Shown: piece after piece, positions 5,057 to 13,375 of the stretch | How the letters are laid out: each line of letters starts with the position of its first letter | Numbering within the stretch: the stretch's first letter is position 1 | Assembly: GCA_943327015.2 (NCBI GenBank) | Contig: CALPVM020000027.1 | Coordinates: 1-13,405 of the forward strand | Direction of reading: 5' to 3' | Source: Akkermansia muciniphila | GTDB taxonomy: Bacteria; Pseudomonadota; Gammaproteobacteria; Burkholderiales; Burkholderiaceae_C | DNA length: 13,405 nucleotides | The notes under the pieces: model-generated | What the model was told of the DNA's origin: nothing | The model's input: the letters and a program-made list of their open reading frames with translations, nothing else | Database searches by the model: none | Position numbers and translations under genes: made by a program

Positions 5057-6133
5057 ATGAACGCCTCGACCCTGCCAGTGCGCCCTGCGGCGCACACTTT
5101 ATTTCTTGGAGCACTGCAAGCGGCCCAAGCCGTACGCAACCACGGTGTTGAAGCCTGCCTGCACGGCATGGTAGACACTTTGCACTGTGACTTTTTGCGT
5201 TGGCATGACTTTGCAAAGTGCGCACGCCTGGCTAGCCACTCCAGCGATGGTGTCATTGAACTCATGCCAGTGTCAGATGGCACCACCTATGCCTTTAAAT
5301 ACGTCAATGGCCACCCTTACAACCACCACCACGCCTTGCCCACCGTCATGGCGTTTGGCGTACTGGCAGACGTAGCCACGGGACTGCCCGATTTTTTATG
5401 CGAACTCACGCTTACCACTGCGCTGCGTACTGCTGCAACCTCCGCCTTGGCAGCACGGGCATTGGCGCGACCCGACAGCAAAGTCATGGCTTTAATTGGA
5501 AATGGCGCTCAAGGCGAATTTCAGGCGCTGGCTTTTCACCACATTCTTGGCGTAGAAGAGGTTCGTTTATTTGACACCGATCCCGCAGCCACGCGCAAAC
5601 TTATCCATAATTTGCAACACACCACGCTAAAGCTGATAGCGTACAGCTCGGTCGCCGACTGTGTGCGCGGCGCAGATATTGTGACCACCGCCACGGCCAG
5701 CAAGACTAAGGCCAGCATTTTGACACCAGAGCTTATTAAGCCCGGCATGCACATCAATGGCGTCGGGGGAGACTGCCCTAACAAAACCGAGCTGCACCCC
5801 GATGTGCTGCATGCATGTCGGGTGTTTGTGGAGTTCGAGCCACAAACCCGCATAGAGGGCGACCTGCAGCACATGCCGCAGGACTTTGCTGTTACCGAGC
5901 TATGGCAAGTTTTGCACAACCCGGTTTTGGGTCGCACCAGCGATGCTGACATTACCCTGTTTGACTCGGTAGGCTTTGCACTGGAAGATTTTTCAGCCAT
6001 GCGCTATATGCGCCAATTGGCGCACCAGCAGGGCTTAGGCAGCTGGATACCGCTGGTGCCGGCTTTAACCAACCCTAAAGACCTGTTCAGCCTGATTCGA
6101 CCAGCCGAACCAAACCTCGCACAAGGAGCATAA
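5057..6133 (+). CDS. ocd: ornithine cyclodeaminase
   Basis: This enzyme converts L-ornithine directly to L-proline and ammonia, using tightly bound NAD within one catalytic cycle. The 358-residue protein follows the Pseudomonas OCD pattern closely: ARLASHSSDGVIELMPVSDG, FKYVNGHPYN, TALRTAATSALAARALARP, the Rossmann motif ALIGNGAQGEFQALAF, GVGGDCPNKTELH, VFVEFEPQTRIEGDLQ and DSVGFALEDFSAMRY. K81 and D239 correspond to the substrate-binding lysine and catalytic aspartate of the Pseudomonas putida enzyme. The mu-crystallin family also contains alanine dehydrogenases and other imine reductases, but the GGDCPNKTEL motif and the arginase/PutA neighbours support OCD. ATG at 5057 is preferred because GGGAGA (5045-5050) lies 6 nt upstream; a longer form from TTG at 4988 would include the inverted-repeat region. 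Its stop is 2 nt before putA. Confidence 0.93.
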   Translation: MNASTLPVRPAAHTLFLGALQAAQAVRNHGVEACLHGMVDTLHCDFLRWHDFAKCARLASHSSDGVIELMPVSDGTTYAFKYVNGHPYNHHHALPTVMAFGVLADVATGLPDFLCELTLTTALRTAATSALAARALARPDSKVMALIGNGAQGEFQALAFHHILGVEEVRLFDTDPAATRKLIHNLQHTTLKLIAYSSVADCVRGADIVTTATASKTKASILTPELIKPGMHINGVGGDCPNKTELHPDVLHACRVFVEFEPQTRIEGDLQHMPQDFAVTELWQVLHNPVLGRTSDADITLFDSVGFALEDFSAMRYMRQLAHQQGLGSWIPLVPALTNPKDLFSLIRPAEPNLAQGA

Positions 6134-6135
6134 TC

Positions 6136-9105
6136 ATGCGCCTGCCTACCCCCTACCGCACTGAAGCAGATGTGGTGAGTCACCACCTTTCAACATTGGC
6201 TGGAGCATTGCATTGGGCGCAAGTAACCCAAGTTGCAAGCCCTTGGGTACATGCAGTGCGCCAGCACCCTCCGGTGTTTTGGGCACTGGAACGTCTGCTC
6301 AAGGAATACCCCATTTCCAGCGCCGAAGGGCTGGCACTGATGCGGCTGGCAGAAGCTCTGCTACGGGTTCCAGACATTGACACCGCTATAGCACTTACCA
6401 CCGACCAGCTTGGCCATGCAGACTTTCAGACGTCTGGCCATGTAGTATTGGCGCGCATTTCCAGCACAGCCATTGCACTAAGCAAGCATTTGTTGCCCAG
6501 CAGTTCTAACGGCTCCCCGTCCGAATCGTGGCTGGGCAAGGCTGGTGCACAGGTCGTAGTTGCCTCCACATTGCGTGCGGTTCAGTTATTAGGGCAGCAG
6601 TTTGTAGTGGGCGAAACTTTGCCTGACGCCATGCTTCGTGCAGAACGTTTGCGCGCCAACACCTGCAACTTGCGCTTTAGCTATGACATGCTGGGCGAAG
6701 GCGCCCGCACTGCACACACCGCGCAAAGTTACTGGCTACAGTATGCCCAAGCGATTGAAGCCATAGCAGAACAAGCCAAGCCTGAGCACGATTGCTCCCA
6801 GCGCGATGGCATCTCCATCAAACTCAGCGCCCTGCATCCGCGCTACGAAGAGGCGCAATGGCCCCGACTACAAACCGAATTATTGCAACGGCTATGGGGT
6901 TTATGCCAAAAAGCAGCGCAGGCTAACATTCCGTTAACCATAGATGCAGAAGAAGTAGACCGATTGGAATTATCCCTCAACGTACTAGAAGCACTGCTAC
7001 AAAAAGTCGCGCAGCATTACCCTCAATGGCAAGGGCTGGGTCTGGCAATACAGGCTTACCAAACGCGGGCTTTGGACGTGGTACAACATGTGGTTCATTT
7101 GGCGCGCACCTATCAGGTGCGACTGATGTGCCGCTTGGTTAAAGGCGCCTACTGGGACGCAGAAATCAAGCGCGCCCAAGAAATGGGCTTGCCACATTAC
7201 CCTGTTTTTACGCACAAACACCATACCGATGTTGCTTACCTAGCTTGTGCACGTGCATTGTTAGCAGCACCAGATGTTATGTATCCGCAATTTGCCACCC
7301 ACAACGCTGCCACTATTGCCGCCATTTTACAAATGGCAGAACGCTCTGGTGGGGCATTTGAATTGCAGCGCCTGCATGGAATGGGTGAAGGCATATACCG
7401 CGAAGTACTCAAAAACCCATTGATATTTTGCCGTGTTTATGCCCCAGTGGGTGCACACAAAGACCTGCTGGCTTATCTGGTTCGGCGCTTGCTTGAAAAC
7501 GGCGCAAACGCATCCTTTGTGCACCAGTTAGCAGACGAAAAAATAGACCCCACCGAGCTACTGGCCTCACCCCTGCACTTGGCACCCGAGCCATCCCTAC
7601 CATTACCTGAGCAGCTGTTTGGCAACCAACGCATCAACAGTGCTGGCATAGATTTAAACGTAGAAACAATGCGCGCACCTCTGCTTGCCGCTTACAAAGA
7701 GGCTGTAGTTAGGCGCGAAACAACTTTTGACACGCACACCACCACCCACCTTTTTGCCACCAGTGCCCAAGCCTTTGAAAACTGGAGCAGCACACCCGTC
7801 AGCATGCGCGCGGCCATTTTGCGTAATGCTGCCGACGCGCTGCAAAACCGCACACCCACCTTTTGTGCATTGCTGGTAAAAGAAGCATTTAAAACCTGGC
7901 CCGATGCAGTAGCAGAGGTGCGCGAAGCTATCGATTTTTTGCGTTACTACGCGCAACAGGCAGAGCTTGTGATGCAGCCCATAGCATTACAAGGTATGAC
8001 CGGCGAAAGTAACCAATTGCAGCTCCAACCACGCGGCACCTGGGTGTGCATTAGCCCATGGAATTTTCCACTGGCAATATTTATCGGGCAAGTTGCTGCA
8101 GCGATGGCAACTGGCAACTGTGTCATTGCGAAACCGGCAGAACAAACGCCTTTTGTGGCTTTAGAAGCTGTGCGTTTATTACACGCAGCGGGAGTGCCAC
8201 ACGATGCTCTGCAATGGGTACATGGCGCAGGAGATACCGTAGGCGCAGCACTGGTAGCGCACCCTGACGTTGCAGGCGTGGCATTTACCGGCTCTACCAC
8301 TGTGGCCCAAATGATTAACCGTGCCTTGGCAGCCAAAGACGGCGCTATAGTTCCATTGATTGCCGAAACCGGCGGCATCAACGCCATGCTGGTAGACAGC
8401 TCTGCCCTGCCCGAGCAGGTATGCGATGCCGTGCTGCAAAGCGCTTTCCGCAGCGCCGGCCAACGCTGCTCTGCATTACGTTTGTTATGCGTACACTCTC
8501 GTATTGCCGATGCAGTTATTGGCATGATCCAAGGGGCTGCCAGAGAACTGGTGTGTGGCGACCCCGCAGACCTTTGCACTGATGTGGGCCCGGTTATTGA
8601 CGCAGACGCTTTTACAAACATTCAAAAACACTTGCAACGTTTATACGCAGAAGCATTGCCGCTGTTGCATCCAGCCGAATTCAGCACCCGACCCGCACCC
8701 CATGTTCCCAACCTTATAGCCCCTGCTGCATTTGAAATCAAATCGATTGCCGACATAAAGACAGAAATTTTCGGCCCGGTTTTGCACATCGTTCGCTGGC
8801 AGGGCAATGCTCAAGATGTAATACGCCAAATCAACGCACTAGGTTATGGCCTGACCATCGGAATACACACCCGCATCGACAGCCGGGCACAAAGTCTGGC
8901 CAACAACGCCAGAGTTGGCAACGTTTATATCAACCGTAACCAAATAGGAGCTGTAGTCGGGGTGCAGCCTTTTGGCGGCCAAGGGCTGAGTGGCACAGGG
9001 CCCAAGGCGGGCGGGCCGCATTATTTGCAACGCTTTTGTACCGAGCAAACTATAACCATCAACACTAGCGCTGCCGGGGGCAATGCTGCACTGCTGGCGG
9101 GGTAA
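6136..9105 (+). CDS. putA: bifunctional proline dehydrogenase / P5C dehydrogenase, minimal type
   Basis: PutA oxidises proline to pyrroline-5-carboxylate (FAD, electrons to quinone) and then to glutamate (NAD). The 989-residue protein begins directly in the alpha-helical region before the PRODH barrel and lacks the N-terminal ribbon-helix-helix DNA-binding domain of the ~1300-residue E. coli protein, so it should not repress its own operon. PRODH, about 170-480: SYDMLGEGARTA, ISIKLSALHPRY, D270 in TIDAEE, K336 in RLVKGAYWD, D365, and R450/R451 in YLVRRLLENG. P5C dehydrogenase, about 530-960: N643 in SPWNFP, K666 in AKPAEQTP, FTGST, E744 in IAETGG and catalytic C778 in GQRCSALR. The tail (NTSAAGGNAALL) keeps the conserved PutA C-terminal motif. 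AAGGAG just before the ocd stop serves as ribosome binding site, so the genes are translationally adjacent. The 3' end overlaps the convergent MOSC gene by 41 bp. Confidence 0.96.
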   Translation: MRLPTPYRTEADVVSHHLSTLAGALHWAQVTQVASPWVHAVRQHPPVFWALERLLKEYPISSAEGLALMRLAEALLRVPDIDTAIALTTDQLGHADFQTSGHVVLARISSTAIALSKHLLPSSSNGSPSESWLGKAGAQVVVASTLRAVQLLGQQFVVGETLPDAMLRAERLRANTCNLRFSYDMLGEGARTAHTAQSYWLQYAQAIEAIAEQAKPEHDCSQRDGISIKLSALHPRYEEAQWPRLQTELLQRLWGLCQKAAQANIPLTIDAEEVDRLELSLNVLEALLQKVAQHYPQWQGLGLAIQAYQTRALDVVQHVVHLARTYQVRLMCRLVKGAYWDAEIKRAQEMGLPHYPVFTHKHHTDVAYLACARALLAAPDVMYPQFATHNAATIAAILQMAERSGGAFELQRLHGMGEGIYREVLKNPLIFCRVYAPVGAHKDLLAYLVRRLLENGANASFVHQLADEKIDPTELLASPLHLAPEPSLPLPEQLFGNQRINSAGIDLNVETMRAPLLAAYKEAVVRRETTFDTHTTTHLFATSAQAFENWSSTPVSMRAAILRNAADALQNRTPTFCALLVKEAFKTWPDAVAEVREAIDFLRYYAQQAELVMQPIALQGMTGESNQLQLQPRGTWVCISPWNFPLAIFIGQVAAAMATGNCVIAKPAEQTPFVALEAVRLLHAAGVPHDALQWVHGAGDTVGAALVAHPDVAGVAFTGSTTVAQMINRALAAKDGAIVPLIAETGGINAMLVDSSALPEQVCDAVLQSAFRSAGQRCSALRLLCVHSRIADAVIGMIQGAARELVCGDPADLCTDVGPVIDADAFTNIQKHLQRLYAEALPLLHPAEFSTRPAPHVPNLIAPAAFEIKSIADIKTEIFGPVLHIVRWQGNAQDVIRQINALGYGLTIGIHTRIDSRAQSLANNARVGNVYINRNQIGAVVGVQPFGGQGLSGTGPKAGGPHYLQRFCTEQTITINTSAAGGNAALLAG

Positions 9106-9652
9106 GTAATGCAGGCGTACAGACCACAGCATCGCCCATGCGAATAGTTCCACCAGCAAGTATGCGGGCATTCACGCCGCCGTGCCCGCGCATGGCATTA
9201 AAGCCACCCACGCCCAAGACTTGTTCCATGCGCGCGCAAGGGTCGCACAATCCGGTAATTTCCAACACAACATCTTGCCCCAGACGCAGCACCATCGGCT
9301 CGTTTTTAAACATAGCCTGTGCCGCCTGCAAATTAATACCCGACACCACCAAGTTACGCCGCAGCAAAGCAGGGTTGACAGTCGGCAAACCCATCAGCGC
9401 AGCAATGACCGGCAAATGTTCCTGCTGTAGCAAGGTTATTTGACGTTTGCCACTGCTAGTGGGGGTTGGTTTACGCGCTGCACGATGGTCCCCCTGCAAA
9501 CCCCGGCCTAGCACCACTTGAGCTGCATCTACCGAGACAACTGGGGCATGGCGCTCAGGACGCACGAAGATCTGCTCAAGTCGACCAGTTAGGGCGAACT
9601 GCTGGCTGATGTGGTGGAGATTCGGTTTTTCAGGGGCTTGGTGCAAGGACAC
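9065..9652 (-). CDS. MOSC domain protein
   Basis: MOSC domains occur in molybdenum-cofactor sulfurases and in YiiM/YuaD-type proteins, and are thought to carry or transfer sulfur or bind molybdopterin-type ligands. The 195-residue protein is a stand-alone MOSC domain: GRGLQGDHRAARKP (about 49-62), QITLLQQEHLPVI, RRNLVVSGINL (98-108), EITGLCDPCARME (131-143) and NAMRGHGGVNARIL (152-164). C136 and C139 lie in the conserved cysteine position of the family. The start is GTG at 9652; an in-frame TAA upstream at 9673-9671 limits extension, and no clear Shine-Dalgarno is visible. It converges on putA with a 41-bp overlap (9065-9105), so the last 13 PutA codons also encode the MOSC C-terminus in antisense. 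Its substrate is unknown and no molybdenum-cofactor gene is nearby. Confidence 0.88.
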   Translation of the reverse strand: MSLHQAPEKPNLHHISQQFALTGRLEQIFVRPERHAPVVSVDAAQVVLGRGLQGDHRAARKPTPTSSGKRQITLLQQEHLPVIAALMGLPTVNPALLRRNLVVSGINLQAAQAMFKNEPMVLRLGQDVVLEITGLCDPCARMEQVLGVGGFNAMRGHGGVNARILAGGTIRMGDAVVCTPALLTPPAVQHCPRQR

Positions 9653-9725
9653 GTGAGTAAAAAATTGAATTAAACAATGAGATAGTGTAAGTGCATGTTA
9701 TCAAAGCGATAGTACGCAATTTAGT

Positions 9726-9755
9726 AGCACAGTTTTACTTTATTTCACTTACAAT
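9726..9755 (+). promoter_or_regulatory. candidate promoter of the lipoprotein gene
   Basis: AGCACA (9726-9731) and TACAAT (9750-9755) are 18 nt apart. The -10 matches at five of six positions and the -35 only in its last three. A start near 9762 would give a leader of about 48 nt. A second -10-like TTTAAT at 9783-9788 is too close to the ribosome binding site to leave a usable leader. Confidence 0.33.
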
Positions 9756-9809
9756 TTTTGGGTGAATTTGTTTACTGATGCATTTAATTATTCTTGAGGA
9801 GTACCAGTT

Positions 9810-11471
9810 GTGTTGAAAACAAAAATTGCGATTGCTGTTGGTTTAACGGTGTTTATCTCTGCTTGCGGGGGCGGGGGTGGTACTTCTTCATCTGGAGGTG
9901 GAATTACGGGTAGCTCTGTATTTCCTACGGGTCTTGCACTTTCATCGCCTGTTGGTATGGAATCTGGAGCTACTAGTCTTGCCCAGGCTAGCCCAGCCAG
10001 TTTGTTTCAAGACATGATGCTTGCGTTGGTCAATGGTCAATATGATGCTGCAGGTCAATTTGCTATGCAATTACTGCCTGTGTCTGAGGCCCAAGCAGCT
10101 ACTACTAAATCACCCCGGTACCTTAAAGCTGCCAATGCCATTAACGCCTTGCTGACCGGTTCAACACTGCCACGCGCTGGCGTTGGCTTCAATGCCAGTG
10201 AATTCTTGAAAACCCCTGTCAATGCTAATTGTTATGGACCTGCTGTTTCCTATGAAGGTCACCCTGACGGAACACCTGCAAACAGCACCTTTCCAACCGG
10301 CGATTTAGGACTTTGGACCACTACAGAAAACAAGCCCGGCAATACCAATGGCTGGGCTTGTGCCAGTGCGCAATTAGATGCACGGATGGATGGTGTTTCC
10401 ATGCGTGTCAATACCGGACTTATGACATTAGCCAGTCTTATCAACGTTGCAAACAGTGCGGGCAAGAGCGCTCCTTCGGTTGGAGCCACTCTGGATCTAA
10501 AAACAGAAATGAATACTGCATTCAATCCTGACATTACGTTCACAACCGCAAACGTATCGCAACCCAGCTCTGGAACGTATAGTTACAAGGTTGAATTTAC
10601 TTTCAAAGATGGCTCAGCAACGCGCAATGCTGAAATGAATTTAACCCACACCCCAGGCAGCAGCAAAACTGTTTACTACGGCTTACTAACCTATGCGGTA
10701 TCACGCGGCAATACTGATTTGCAAAACTGTGCAGGCAAACCAAATGGAGGGTCTGATGGCACGGTGGATGTCGGAAGCTTGAAGTACACGCGCACCAGCT
10801 CTACCGCTATGACTTTAGTGCACCGTGAAGGCAATCACTGTGGTGCGGGTACGGCAACTCCTCTTACCACCTCCTACGCTACCTTCGGCACAGACGGACA
10901 ATTGGACCCTGCAGGCAAGTGGAGTGGCACCAAAGGCTGGGCTAACAACTTTAATCGTTTTGGAGCAGATTACAACCCAACCACCATGAAGGGAAACTAC
11001 GCTTTTGGTTGGCAAGCGGGTATGGGTGACAACAATACCCGAATTTTCAATATCGGTTTGAACTATGACTCCGCAACAGAACGTCGCGATGGAGAAGCAT
11101 TTTTTGGCTTTGGGGACGACATTAGTACCAGCAACGGCGCAATCAAAGGCTTTATCTGCAATTGGGCTGGACCCGGCAACACCAAATCATTGGTTGATTA
11201 TGCGCAGCGACAAAATATTGCTTTTGATGATGCAACGGGCAAATGGTTACCAACCAATAATGCATCATCAGATATCACCTACGCACCAACTAACAACTGC
11301 ATATCAGCAGGCGGTGCTTTTTATTATGATAAAAATGCAGATGGATTTTTAACTGATGAGAAAACCGTATCTCCAAACCCTGCTGTAAATAACGGACTTT
11401 TTTCAAAAGGAACATCTGCAAATATTACTGCGGCCATAACAGGACGCGGAATTACGATCCCAAGTTATTAA
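9810..11471 (+). CDS. unrecognised large secreted lipoprotein
   Basis: I cannot assign this 553-residue protein to a named family. It starts at GTG (9810) after GAGGA (9796-9800). Residues 1-18 form a lipoprotein signal peptide with lipobox ISAC; C19 would be lipidated, and glycine at +2 predicts outer-membrane sorting. A low-complexity Gly/Ser linker (20-34) follows. The mature part is Asn/Thr/Gly-rich and beta-like (SYKVEFTFKDGSATRNAEMN), as in surface-exposed proteins. Six further cysteines (C141, C184, C307, C344, C450, C497) could form three disulfides. Near the end, D507-x-N509-x-D511-G512 followed by D516 and E517 resembles an EF-hand/dockerin-type calcium loop, although position 12 is lysine. 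It is monocistronic, ending in a strong terminator. Codon use at the 5' end is more T-rich than in the neighbours. Adhesion or ligand binding is possible but unproven. Confidence 0.85.
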   Translation: MLKTKIAIAVGLTVFISACGGGGGTSSSGGGITGSSVFPTGLALSSPVGMESGATSLAQASPASLFQDMMLALVNGQYDAAGQFAMQLLPVSEAQAATTKSPRYLKAANAINALLTGSTLPRAGVGFNASEFLKTPVNANCYGPAVSYEGHPDGTPANSTFPTGDLGLWTTTENKPGNTNGWACASAQLDARMDGVSMRVNTGLMTLASLINVANSAGKSAPSVGATLDLKTEMNTAFNPDITFTTANVSQPSSGTYSYKVEFTFKDGSATRNAEMNLTHTPGSSKTVYYGLLTYAVSRGNTDLQNCAGKPNGGSDGTVDVGSLKYTRTSSTAMTLVHREGNHCGAGTATPLTTSYATFGTDGQLDPAGKWSGTKGWANNFNRFGADYNPTTMKGNYAFGWQAGMGDNNTRIFNIGLNYDSATERRDGEAFFGFGDDISTSNGAIKGFICNWAGPGNTKSLVDYAQRQNIAFDDATGKWLPTNNASSDITYAPTNNCISAGGAFYYDKNADGFLTDEKTVSPNPAVNNGLFSKGTSANITAAITGRGITIPSY

Positions 11472-11509
11472 TTAGACAACGTTAGTATTCTTGTAACCTT
11501 TATAGCCCC

Positions 11510-11543
11510 AAAAAGGCACTGCGCCCCACGCAGTGCCTTTTTT
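11510..11543 (+). terminator. strong intrinsic terminator after the lipoprotein gene
   Basis: GGCACTGCG (11515-11523) pairs perfectly with CGCAGTGCC (11529-11537) around a CCCCA loop. An A-tract precedes the stem and a run of six T follows it, so it could work in both directions. It lies 39 nt after the lipoprotein stop and closes that unit before the small exported-protein gene. Confidence 0.92.
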
Positions 11544-11591
11544 AATGGCACACTACCAACTTTTGTAACCCACAGCCTCTGGACAAACACC

Positions 11592-12014
11592 ATGACCCGC
11601 TGCCAAACTACCTACCTGCCCATTCGAGGAATGTTACGCACAAAACTGCGCAAACATCTTTACACTGCAGCACTGCTGTGCGCCACCCTGCCCGCCATAG
11701 CGCAAACGCTACCCGCATACCCCATATTGCAAGCATCTCCGCCCGCGCTAGGTATCCGGCCTTTTCCTGCCAACGCCCAGCTCGGTATCTTGCAGGTGCT
11801 GCAACCACCCGTTATTTTGCTGAATGAAAAGTACGAGCAACTCTCTCCCGGCTCGCGCATTCGGGGTGCCAACAACATGCTAGTGATGTCCGGCGCATTG
11901 GTTGGGCAAAACCTGCTGGTCAAATACGTGCGCGAACCGCACGGCCTGATTCACGAAGTCTGGATTCTGAATCCCGCCGAAGTGCAACTTTTTGCCCCGA
12001 ATACCATCGAGTAA
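11592..12014 (+). CDS. small exported protein of unknown function upstream of miaB
   Basis: The product has 140 residues from ATG at 11592, or 127 from the in-frame ATG at 11631. The latter gives a more typical signal peptide (MLRTKLRKHLYTAALLCATL, cleavage expected after AIA or AIAQ), but CGAGGA abuts that ATG with no spacing. The upstream ATG has only a weak TGGA. The mature domain of about 100 residues has the pattern LGILQVLQPPVILLNEKY, then LSPGSRIRGANNMLVMSGAL and GLIHEVWILNPAEV. It looks like a compact beta-rich periplasmic domain, and I recall similar short proteins before miaB in Comamonadaceae. No catalytic motif is visible. It lies 23 nt before miaB on the same strand, so the two are likely co-transcribed. 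Its own promoter must lie in the 48 nt after the terminator, where none is obvious. Confidence 0.78.
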   Translation: MTRCQTTYLPIRGMLRTKLRKHLYTAALLCATLPAIAQTLPAYPILQASPPALGIRPFPANAQLGILQVLQPPVILLNEKYEQLSPGSRIRGANNMLVMSGALVGQNLLVKYVREPHGLIHEVWILNPAEVQLFAPNTIE

Positions 12015-12037
12015 CCCCAATTCAAAACACTCCACCC

Positions 12038-13375
12038 ATGAGCAAAAAAGTATTTATTAAAACCTTCGGTTGCCAGATGAACGAGTACGACTCGGACAAA
12101 ATGGTAGACGTTCTGCATGCCGCACAAGGCTATGAAGCTACTGATAACGTGGACGATGCCGATCTCATTTTGTTTAACACTTGCTCGGTGCGCGAAAAAG
12201 CCCAAGAAAAAGTCTTTTCCGACCTCGGTCGCGTGCGCCACCTTAAGAAAAAGGGTGTGCAAATTGGCGTGGGTGGCTGTGTAGCCAGCCAAGAAGGCGA
12301 CGCCATCATTGCCCGCGCACCTTTTGTGGACGTGGTGTTTGGTCCGCAAACACTGCACCGACTGCCCGACCTGCTGGCGCAGCGCCGTGCACAAAATCGC
12401 CCGCAAGTGGACATCAGCTTTCCGGAAATTGAAAAATTCGACCACCTGCCGCCCGCCAAGGTAGAAGGCGCATCGGCCTTTGTCAGCATTATGGAAGGCT
12501 GCTCCAAATACTGCAGCTACTGCGTGGTGCCCTACACCCGTGGCGAGGAGGTAAGCCGCCCGTTTGAAGATGTGCTGGTAGAAGTGGCCGGACTGGCCGA
12601 CCAGGGCGTGAAAGAAATTACGCTGCTGGGGCAAAACGTCAATGCCTACCGCACCAAGATGACGTCTGATGCAAGCAGTTCCAGCGAGATGGCAGATTTT
12701 GCCACGCTGTTAGAGTATGTAGCCGATATTCCGGGCATTGAGCGCATTCGCTACACCACCAGCCACCCGAATGAATTTACCCCGTCGCTGATTGCCGCTT
12801 ACGACAAAATACCCAAGTTGGTCAGCCACCTGCACTTGCCGGTACAACACGGGTCCGACCGTATTTTGATGGCGATGAAGCGTGGCTACACCGCGATGGA
12901 ATACAAATCTACCGTACGTAAACTACGGGCTATTCGTCCTGACATGGCGATGAGCAGCGACTTTATTGTCGGTTTTCCGGGCGAAACCGAAGACGACTTC
13001 AACAAGATGATGAAGTTAATTGACGACATCGGCTTTGACAACAGCTTTAGCTTTATTTTCAGCCCACGTCCCGGCACTCCTGCTGCCAATTTGCATGATG
13101 ACACACCGCATGAAGTGAAGTTACGCCGCCTGCAGCACTTGCAAGGCGTCATTAACGGCAACATTCAGCGCATTAGCGAAAGCCGCCTGAACACTGTACA
13201 ACGTATTTTGGTAGAGGGCACGTCCAAGCGCGATGCTTCAGAACTAATGGGGCGCACCGAGTGCAACCGCGTAGTTAACTTTGCCGGTAATCCGCGTCTG
13301 GTAGGGCAGTTGGTGGACGTCAAAATTACCGAAACCCGCACCTACACCCTGCGCGGTGAGGTACTAACCCAATAA
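12038..13375 (+). CDS. miaB: tRNA-2-methylthio-N6-dimethylallyladenosine synthase
   Basis: MiaB is a radical-SAM enzyme that adds a methylthio group to i6A37 of tRNAs reading UNN codons, giving ms2i6A. The 445-residue protein has the three expected parts. The N-terminal UPF0004 domain carries the second [4Fe-4S] cluster through C12 (KTFGCQMNEYDS), C49 (FNTCSVREKAQEKVF) and C81 (GVGGCVASQEG). The radical-SAM domain carries C155-x3-C159-x2-C162 (GCSKYCSYCVVPYTRGEEVS), then LLGQNVNAY, TTSHPNEF, LPVQHGSDRIL and DFIVGFPGET. A TRAM RNA-binding domain (about 382-443; QRILVEGTSK, GRTECNRVVNF) ends the protein. The E. coli enzyme is somewhat longer at the C-terminus. No Shine-Dalgarno is visible before the ATG at 12038. 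The remaining 30 nt of the window after the stop show nothing definite. Confidence 0.96.
   Translation: MSKKVFIKTFGCQMNEYDSDKMVDVLHAAQGYEATDNVDDADLILFNTCSVREKAQEKVFSDLGRVRHLKKKGVQIGVGGCVASQEGDAIIARAPFVDVVFGPQTLHRLPDLLAQRRAQNRPQVDISFPEIEKFDHLPPAKVEGASAFVSIMEGCSKYCSYCVVPYTRGEEVSRPFEDVLVEVAGLADQGVKEITLLGQNVNAYRTKMTSDASSSSEMADFATLLEYVADIPGIERIRYTTSHPNEFTPSLIAAYDKIPKLVSHLHLPVQHGSDRILMAMKRGYTAMEYKSTVRKLRAIRPDMAMSSDFIVGFPGETEDDFNKMMKLIDDIGFDNSFSFIFSPRPGTPAANLHDDTPHEVKLRRLQHLQGVINGNIQRISESRLNTVQRILVEGTSKRDASELMGRTECNRVVNFAGNPRLVGQLVDVKITETRTYTLRGEVLTQ

Noticed and set aside
7947..8621. Antisense open frame of 224 codons inside putA
   Set aside because: It is a shadow of the conserved P5C dehydrogenase domain, is Ala/Ser/Thr/Cys-rich without domain motifs, and has no promoter or ribosome binding site signal.
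11951..12634. Antisense open frame of 227 codons across miaB
   Set aside because: The opposite strand encodes invariant MiaB motifs, while the antisense product resembles no family.
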